From assembly GCF_900605495.1 (NCBI RefSeq), contig NZ_LR027603.1:1897423-1961422 (forward strand): a stretch of DNA of 64,000 nt, read 5' to 3'. The notes below the pieces were generated by a model. It ran no database searches, had not been told where the DNA came from, and worked only from the letters and a program-made list of their open reading frames with translations. Of the stretch, positions 58,496 through 64,000 are shown one piece after another. Positions within the stretch are counted from its first letter, which is position 1; each line of letters begins with the position of its first letter. The position numbers and the translations under genes are program-made. This stretch comes from Bacilliculturomica massiliensis. GTDB taxonomy: Bacteria; Bacillota; Clostridia; Peptostreptococcales; Anaerovoracaceae.

Positions 58496-61102
58496 TCAGA
58501 TCGTTTCTTCTCTCAGGCTTTCGATAATATTTTCTTTTTTGATCTTGGCGGAGGCGTATACCATGGTGGAAAAGACCATGAGAAATACGGCCAGCACCGC
58601 CACGGCTACGCTCTTCCACGGGATGAGGAAGGGATAATCGAAGCTGTTTGCCAGACTCCTGTAGAGGAGCAGCATCACCAGCAGGGACAGCGGCAATCCG
58701 TAGATCAGCGCCTTCAAGCCGTAGAAAATGCTTTCGTATCGGATCATGCGGCCAAAGCCTCCGGGCGTCATGCCGATGGAGCGCAGCATGGCAAATTCCC
58801 GTCTGCGCAGCGCCACGCTGGTGGAGATCGTGTTGAAAATGTTCGCCGCGCAGATCAGGGTGATCAGCGTGATGAATCCGTACACGAACACGCCCATGAG
58901 GAACATCATCTGTTCTTCGCTTCTGCGCATCTCCGCCACGCTGAACACGTAGATGTCCTGCTGGTCCATGGCCTCCAGCTCCTCTGCCAGCTTCAGCGGC
59001 TCGGTGCCGGACAGGTACACTGTGTGGTTAAAGCCGGCGTGCAGCGAGTTCTCCTCCAGTTTGCTGATCAGTTTGTCCTGTACTGCCATGGACACCACGA
59101 ATACGGCGTCTTTGGGAGCATATTTCGTGGACACGCCCACAGGAAGCTCGTCGGTAAAGCCCGCCATGGTCAATTCATCCACCGCGACCATCTCCGATCC
59201 TTCCTCCTGTGTATCGGGACTGCTGTAAAGCGACCATTTTTCCCCGAATTTCGGCTCTATGACTGTTTTGGTCACATATTTTCCCGCCATATCGTCGATG
59301 TAGGTGATGGTGTTGACCACCACAGCCGCCATGGCGTCCGGATCCAGAAGCGTCCGCACATCGACGCCCGCGGCTCCGGCGTAGTCCCTCAATGAATCGT
59401 CGTCCAGTGCGATGACTCTGCTCTGCAGAAAGTCTGAGGATTCCGGCGTCTCAAAGTAGAGTTCCCTCACCTCCACCGAAGAATCGGCATACGCGGCGTT
59501 TCTGATCTCTGCGACGAGAGCTTCCGCATTTTCCGCCCCCTGATAGATGTTCACATGGGTGTCGTACTCGATGTCATCCGTGGTCATCTGATAGGAACGT
59601 TTCAGATTGTCCCCGAAGTATGACACAGAGAGAAACAGGACCAGGCTGATGACCAGAGAAAAGACCGTAGCTTTGTACCTCCGCCTGTTGCGCTTCAGAT
59701 TTTTAAGCGCTACATCGCCCTCGATGCCGAAGATCTTCGCTGTCAGCTTTGAGGTTCGGACCGTTCTGCCCGTGAGCTTTACATCCGTGGTCTGCCGGAT
59801 GGCGTCGATGGGCGCTACCTTTGCGGCCCGCCTTGCCGGAGCGTACACGGAAATAAAGATGGTCAGCGCCGACAGCAGCACAGCCGCGGCGATAATGCCC
59901 GGGCTGACCAGCGCGTGAAGCTCCGTCTGGACTGTGAGCAGCTCCTTCATCGTGGGATTGATGAATCGGAACGTGATCTCGATCCCCGCGATCCCGCTGG
60001 CGATGCCGATGGGAATGCTGATCAGACCGATGACAAGTCCTTCAAAAAATACGGAATTCCGTTTCTGCCGCGCTGTAGCTCCCACGCTGGACAACATGCC
60101 AAGATGCCGGAACCGTTCTGACACGGAGATAGCAAACGCGTTGTAGATCAGCGAGACGGAGCCGATGATGATGATCCCCATGATGACGATGGAAAGCCCG
60201 GTGAGCGTGCTTCTCACCTGGTCATTTCCCACGATCCCCATATAGCGCAGGAGATCATTGTTGAATTCATACTCGGAAACGCCCAGTTCTTTGGCCATTT
60301 CCTTGGCGTGCCCGAACAAATTTACATCCGGCGCCTTCAGGATCACATACGCCCTGCATGTAGCTCCGTAATCCGCCGGCTGCCGGGATCCCGATCCTGT
60401 CCCGGCCAGGGCCGTTGGATCCAGATAAGACAGACAGGTGTATCCCGGAAAAGACGAGTACTCAAAGGACGGTGTTTCAATGATGCCCACGATCGTATAG
60501 GTGCGCATCTCCAGGGGCTTCAGATATTCCTTCTGATCGGCAGTGGTCTTCATATAACTATTGTATTGTCCCAGGGACGCCTGGTAAGGCTCCCCGGTGT
60601 CGGGCAATACGCCGATTCCGATCCGTTCCCCCAGATTCAGAGTCAGCGTATCGCCCACCTGCCACGTTCCCTTCTCCCTTTTCAGAAGTCCTTCCGTGAC
60701 CACCAATTCTCCGCTGTTTTCCGGAAGCCTCCCCTCTCTCAGATGGACGGGCATATTTTCAAAAGCCGTGCTGTTAAACTCCTGAACAAACAGATAGGGC
60801 CGGTAAATGCTTTTGGGATCTGCGATCTCCGCCCAGCCTACGTCCCTTTTGACCGACACCGCCTGAGTGTCCGGGTCCTCTCTCAGCGCAGAGAGCTGAT
60901 CGGCGTCCACGCCCACATACTGCACGTGCCACAGGCCGTTTCTGGCGATGCTGTCCCGGACCATCATGTCCAGAAAAGACAAGGAGATCGTCGCCACCGC
61001 AGTGATCATCGCCGTGGAGATGATCACGCCCACGATGGTGACCAGCGTCCTTCGCCGGTTCATGAGCATATGTTTCATAGTCAGTTTGTTAACGATATTC
61101 AT
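58496..61102 (-). CDS. ABC transporter permease, FtsX/MacB-like
   Basis: 868 residues with two FtsX-type repeats: a first membrane helix (20-42), a large extracellular MacB-like domain (50-300), three helices (310-430), a second anchor near 485, another outer domain, and three final helices (755-860). The segment ISVSERFRHLGMLSSVGATA and its echo VALRRREFAMLRSIGMTP are the paired FtsX cytoplasmic loops. Such permeases with a two-component system often sense or resist antimicrobial peptides. It overlaps the ATPase gene by 4 nt. Confidence 0.92.
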   Translation of the reverse strand: MNIVNKLTMKHMLMNRRRTLVTIVGVIISTAMITAVATISLSFLDMMVRDSIARNGLWHVQYVGVDADQLSALREDPDTQAVSVKRDVGWAEIADPKSIYRPYLFVQEFNSTAFENMPVHLREGRLPENSGELVVTEGLLKREKGTWQVGDTLTLNLGERIGIGVLPDTGEPYQASLGQYNSYMKTTADQKEYLKPLEMRTYTIVGIIETPSFEYSSFPGYTCLSYLDPTALAGTGSGSRQPADYGATCRAYVILKAPDVNLFGHAKEMAKELGVSEYEFNNDLLRYMGIVGNDQVRSTLTGLSIVIMGIIIIGSVSLIYNAFAISVSERFRHLGMLSSVGATARQKRNSVFFEGLVIGLISIPIGIASGIAGIEITFRFINPTMKELLTVQTELHALVSPGIIAAAVLLSALTIFISVYAPARRAAKVAPIDAIRQTTDVKLTGRTVRTSKLTAKIFGIEGDVALKNLKRNRRRYKATVFSLVISLVLFLSVSYFGDNLKRSYQMTTDDIEYDTHVNIYQGAENAEALVAEIRNAAYADSSVEVRELYFETPESSDFLQSRVIALDDDSLRDYAGAAGVDVRTLLDPDAMAAVVVNTITYIDDMAGKYVTKTVIEPKFGEKWSLYSSPDTQEEGSEMVAVDELTMAGFTDELPVGVSTKYAPKDAVFVVSMAVQDKLISKLEENSLHAGFNHTVYLSGTEPLKLAEELEAMDQQDIYVFSVAEMRRSEEQMMFLMGVFVYGFITLITLICAANIFNTISTSVALRRREFAMLRSIGMTPGGFGRMIRYESIFYGLKALIYGLPLSLLVMLLLYRSLANSFDYPFLIPWKSVAVAVLAVFLMVFSTMVYASAKIKKENIIESLREETI

Positions 61103-61782
61103 TGGCGGATCACCTCGTCTTTGGCGATGCTGCCGTCCTCGATGGCGATGATCCGATCGGCCTGCAGCGCGATCTTCTCATCGTGAGTGATGATGATCAG
61201 CGTCTGCCGGTAATTCCTGTTGAACATTTTCAGAAGCGAAACGATGTCTTCGCTGTTTTTGCTGTCCAGATTTCCCGTAGGCTCGTCCGCCAGCACGATG
61301 GCTGGATTGTTGGCCAGAGCTCTGCCGATGGACACTCTCTGCTGCTGTCCTCCGGAAAGCTGATTGGGCAGGTGACCTAGCCTGTCTCCAAGTCCCAGAA
61401 TGCGGATCAGCTCGTCGAAATGGCTCCGATCGATCTTCTGCCCGTCCAGGAGCAGCGGCAGATTGATATTTTCTTCCACGTTCAGAACGGGGATCAGATT
61501 GTAGAACTGATAGATCAGCCCCATCTGTCTCCTGCGGAAGATCGCCAGATTCGTCTCGTTCAGCGCGTAGATGTCCGTATCATTTACATAGACCCTGCCT
61601 GACGTGGGCCGGTCCACTCCCCCCAGCATGTGCAGCAGTGTTGATTTTCCACTTCCCGATGGTCCGATGATAGCCAGAAACTGGCCCTCGGGCACAGTGA
61701 AGCTCACATCGTCCAGCGCCCTCACCGCCGTTTCCCCTGAACCGTAGGTTTTGCACAGGTGCTCTACCTTTAAAATCTCCAT
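61099..61782 (-). CDS. ABC transporter ATP-binding protein (MacB/LolD-like)
   Basis: 227-residue ATPase partner of the permease. Walker A GPSGSGKSTLLHMLGG near 40, Q-loop region RQMGLIYQFYNLIPVLNV, signature LSGGQQQRVSIGRAL near 140 and Walker B IVLADEPTGNLDS are all intact. A GAAAGGGG site precedes the ATG. The stop overlaps the permease start by 4 nt. Confidence 0.95.
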   Translation of the reverse strand: MEILKVEHLCKTYGSGETAVRALDDVSFTVPEGQFLAIIGPSGSGKSTLLHMLGGVDRPTSGRVYVNDTDIYALNETNLAIFRRRQMGLIYQFYNLIPVLNVEENINLPLLLDGQKIDRSHFDELIRILGLGDRLGHLPNQLSGGQQQRVSIGRALANNPAIVLADEPTGNLDSKNSEDIVSLLKMFNRNYRQTLIIITHDEKIALQADRIIAIEDGSIAKDEVIRQ

Positions 61783-62045
61783 ACAGATACCCCTTTCACA
61801 GTTTGCTCTCTCCGATCTCAGGTCCGGAGATACCGGCGCCTGCGGACAGAACCGAGCGTTTCTTTTGTGTTCATCGTCTATGATATGCGGCGCAGATTAC
61901 GGTTTCGTGACTGGTTTCTTACAGAATTGTCACTGTTCCCATGTTTTTCGTCCTGGACGTCAGCCGGCTGAATACAAAGAGGAACGGCCCGCGCCGTTCC
62001 CCGTGCTTGTCCATTTTTATTCCCGGACGTTTTCCTCCGGCCTGC
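61783..62045 (-). other. Intergenic region between the kinase and ABC operon
   Basis: 263 bp without a gene. GGAACGG and CCGTTCC (61982-62000) form a hairpin that may end the kinase transcript on the minus strand. Further down, GTGAC and GTCAC half-sites 17 bp apart (near 61910-61938) lie upstream of the ABC genes and are a candidate binding site for the response regulator. Confidence 0.5.
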
Positions 62046-63047
62046 TCAGACCACCTGCTTGTAAAATCGAAAACGAAAGGCGCTCCCTTTTCCTTCCTCG
62101 CTGTCCACGGTCAGATCTCCCCTCTGCCGTTTCACGATGCTCTGGGCCATGGCCAGGCCGATGCCCGCGCTGTCCTTTCCCGCGTTTTTCCCACGGTAAA
62201 AGCGTTTAAATATGTATGGGAGATCCTCTTTGTCGATCCCGTTTCCACTGTCCGCCACAATGATCTCCGTGAACAGCGGATTTTCCGAAAAAGTAACCGA
62301 CAGACGCCCGCCCTCCGGTGTGTGCTCCACACAGTTTTTCATTACATTCAGCAGCGCCTCCGCCGTCCAGTCTATGTCCCCTGTAAAACTGGCCGCGGGG
62401 TCTCCCTCCACGGTGACCGTCTGATTTTTTACATCCATTGGAATGATGATCGGCTCGATGGCCTGTTCGATCACATCCGTCACGTAGACCTTTTCCTCGG
62501 AAAAGACAGCTGTTCCCGCATCGATCTTGGAGAGTTTGAGCAGGGTGGTCAAAAGCCAGTCCATTCTGCATACCTGCGACTGGATGCGCTTTGTAAACGT
62601 TTCCCTCTGCTCCCGGTCCAGATCCTCATTTCCCAGCAGGTCTGCCATGAGCGTCATGGAAGTCAGCGGCGTCTTCAGCTGATGCGAGATATCCGCGATG
62701 GCGTCAGCCAGCCGCTGCTGGTCGTTTTTGTACATGGCTCCCTGCTCGGACAGCATGCGGGTGACTTTGTATATCTCACTTCTGAGGATGGAGAGCTCCC
62801 CTTCCTCGTTGTCTCTCACGTCCAGTTCAGTTTCCCCCGCGCAGATGCGCCGCAGCGCTTCCGCCAGCTTCTCGATCTTTCCGTAGCGATTCTTCAGAAA
62901 GCCCCACTCCACGGCCAGCATGACCGCGGAAAAGATCGCGCATGCCAGACCATAGACCGGTCCTGCAAAAAATGCCGCGGCTGTCAGCGCGGCGCAGAAC
63001 GCCCCCATTGCCGTGAACTGCCGCCGGATCTCTTTATTTCTCCACAT
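62046..63047 (-). CDS. Sensor histidine kinase
   Basis: 333 residues. Two closely spaced N-terminal membrane helices (about 12-50) leave almost no outer sensor domain, as in intramembrane-sensing kinases that rely on an ABC permease for detection. HAMP-like linker, then the phospho-acceptor region ADISHQLKTPLTSMTLM (His122), N-box NVMKNCVEHTP and ATP lid DSGNGIDKEDLPYIFKRFYRG. It lies 62 nt after its response regulator and upstream of the ABC genes. Confidence 0.92.
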   Translation of the reverse strand: MWRNKEIRRQFTAMGAFCAALTAAAFFAGPVYGLACAIFSAVMLAVEWGFLKNRYGKIEKLAEALRRICAGETELDVRDNEEGELSILRSEIYKVTRMLSEQGAMYKNDQQRLADAIADISHQLKTPLTSMTLMADLLGNEDLDREQRETFTKRIQSQVCRMDWLLTTLLKLSKIDAGTAVFSEEKVYVTDVIEQAIEPIIIPMDVKNQTVTVEGDPAASFTGDIDWTAEALLNVMKNCVEHTPEGGRLSVTFSENPLFTEIIVADSGNGIDKEDLPYIFKRFYRGKNAGKDSAGIGLAMAQSIVKRQRGDLTVDSEEGKGSAFRFRFYKQVV

Positions 63048-63109
63048 ACCCTTATACCTTTACTATCCTTATCCCCGCATTGCCGCAGCCGATCCCCTGC
63101 CGGCCGCCG

Positions 63110-63865
63110 TCAATCCCCGGCGCGGTATCCGAAACCTCTGACCGTCTCGATGAGCCGCGGTCTGGCCGGATCTTCCTCCAGCTTCTCCCGCAGCCGTTTT
63201 ATGTAAACGCTCACCGTGTTGTCATTGACAAAATCCCCGGCTACGTCCCATATTCCCTCCAACAGCTGGCTGCGCGACAGCACCTGACCTTTGTGTCTGG
63301 CAAAGGTCAAAAGCAGCCGGTATTCCAGCGCCGTCAGCTGCACCTCTCGCCATGTCCCGTCTCTGCGGAATACCCGCGCCTCCGCCATGCGGATCTCCAG
63401 ATTTCCGAAATGGATCACGTCCTCCGCCTGACGGGCGGCATTTTTTCCCGCCCCGTTTTTCTCCGCGGAGCCGTCGTCCCGGCTCACTCCGTTCTGACCG
63501 GAACACCGCCGCAGGACGGAGCGGATGCGGGAAATCAACTCCCGTATCCGAAAAGGCTTGGTGATGTAGTCGTCCGCTCCCATATCCAGTCCCATGACCA
63601 CGCTCACTTCCGCGTCGCACGCTGTCAGAAATATGACCGGGATCTGCCGTTCCTGCGCTCTGGCCAGCTTACACAGATCATAGCCCGTACCGTCCGGCAG
63701 CGTCACATCCAGCAGACAGAGGTCCGCTTCCATCCGAACGATGTGCTCCGCCGCCGCAGCGGCCACCGAACAGGACAGGACTTTAAATCCCTCCTGCTCC
63801 AGCGCATATTGCAGTCCCTGGCGGATATCGTCGTCATCCTCCGCCACCAGAATCCGTGTTTTCAT
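63110..63865 (-). CDS. OmpR-family response regulator
   Basis: 251 residues. The receiver domain has the acidic pair near 10, phospho-acceptor Asp53 in LLDVTLPDG, and the conserved Lys in DDYITKPF. A Gly/Ala/Lys-rich linker precedes the winged-helix output domain (REVQLTALEYRLLLTFARH, DNTVSVYIKRLREKLEE, VRGFGYRAGD). The ATG at 63865 gives the family N-terminus MKTRILVAEDD; an ATG seven codons earlier is possible. It probably controls the ABC transporter. Confidence 0.93.
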   Translation of the reverse strand: MKTRILVAEDDDDIRQGLQYALEQEGFKVLSCSVAAAAAEHIVRMEADLCLLDVTLPDGTGYDLCKLARAQERQIPVIFLTACDAEVSVVMGLDMGADDYITKPFRIRELISRIRSVLRRCSGQNGVSRDDGSAEKNGAGKNAARQAEDVIHFGNLEIRMAEARVFRRDGTWREVQLTALEYRLLLTFARHKGQVLSRSQLLEGIWDVAGDFVNDNTVSVYIKRLREKLEEDPARPRLIETVRGFGYRAGD

Positions 63866-63921
63866 ATCTTTAAGCCCTGTCTCCATAAGTCCCGGCCGCT
63901 GTGGCCGTCTCCCCCCGTCTG

Positions 63922-64000
63922 TTCACCGGCGCTTCACCCTGTCCTGTGAAGCCTCCGATTTCCCATCATTCCCGTTCTCTGACATAGACCAGCCTGTTGT
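63922..64000 (-). other. Right-edge sequence, possible 3' end of another gene
   Basis: The last 79 bases are open on the minus strand in a frame ending at 63922-63924, but other frames are open nearby and no domain can be recognised in so short a piece. Confidence 0.2.

Overview
The window reads as a chromosomal stretch of a strict anaerobe of the Clostridia (Firmicutes). The evidence is a Gram-positive style division and cell-wall cluster with small basic protein and DUF881 genes, MurE with the DNPR motif expected for meso-diaminopimelate addition, indolepyruvate:ferredoxin oxidoreductase, oxygen-sensitive radical-SAM and glycyl-radical enzymes, strong AGGAGG ribosome sites and a fairly high G+C content. 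Nearly every gene is on the minus strand; the single clear plus-strand gene encodes a cysteine/glycine-rich protein at 41.9-43.2 kb. I see no rRNA, tRNA, CRISPR array, transposase or prophage genes.

Layout. 1-1.8 kb: a short GC-rich tandem repeat, an array of four AT-rich palindromes, and a nuclease-like gene with a consensus promoter and long leader. 2-4.8 kb: cardiolipin synthase and a DUF2238-like membrane protein. 4.8-5.8 kb: gene-free repeat island. 5.8-21.4 kb: iorBA, a TPR protein, two radical-SAM enzymes, argS, a DUF523 protein, mutS2, zapA, pheT, pheS and an rRNA methyltransferase. 21.7-39.2 kb: the dcw cluster, read from high to low coordinate: mraZ, rsmH, ftsL, a PASTA penicillin-binding protein, murE, murF, mraY, murD, ftsW, murG, murA, divIB, two DUF881 genes, sbp, ftsZ; ftsA is absent. 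39.4-41.6 kb: an ECF sigma factor, its likely anti-sigma factor and two membrane proteins. 43.4-47.1 kb: an MFS permease and a PadR / HAAS-RDD operon with paired operators. 47.3-55.8 kb: a glycyl radical enzyme, its activase, an NhaC-type antiporter, a LysR regulator, an NSS-family Na+ symporter and a 33-residue MetS-like subunit. 55.8-57 kb: a second repeat island. 57-63.9 kb: sfsA, a small membrane protein, and an ABC transporter with a two-component system.

The most notable signals are three. First, the glycyl-radical locus looks like one LysR regulon: two promoters with perfect -35 and -10 boxes are each flanked by TTC-N9-GAA boxes at matched positions, and both transcripts carry the same 18-nt block. 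This predicts Na+-driven uptake of an amino-acid-like compound followed by radical cleavage; the substrate is unknown. Second, the palindrome array beside the nuclease-like gene (about 45-bp units with conserved AT-rich arms and unlike loops) suggests a REP-like element and partner protein. Third, two intergenic islands 51 kb apart share the same parts in the same order: GC-rich tandem repeat, ATAGGTGAAA palindromes, C-rich tract, gene 3' end.
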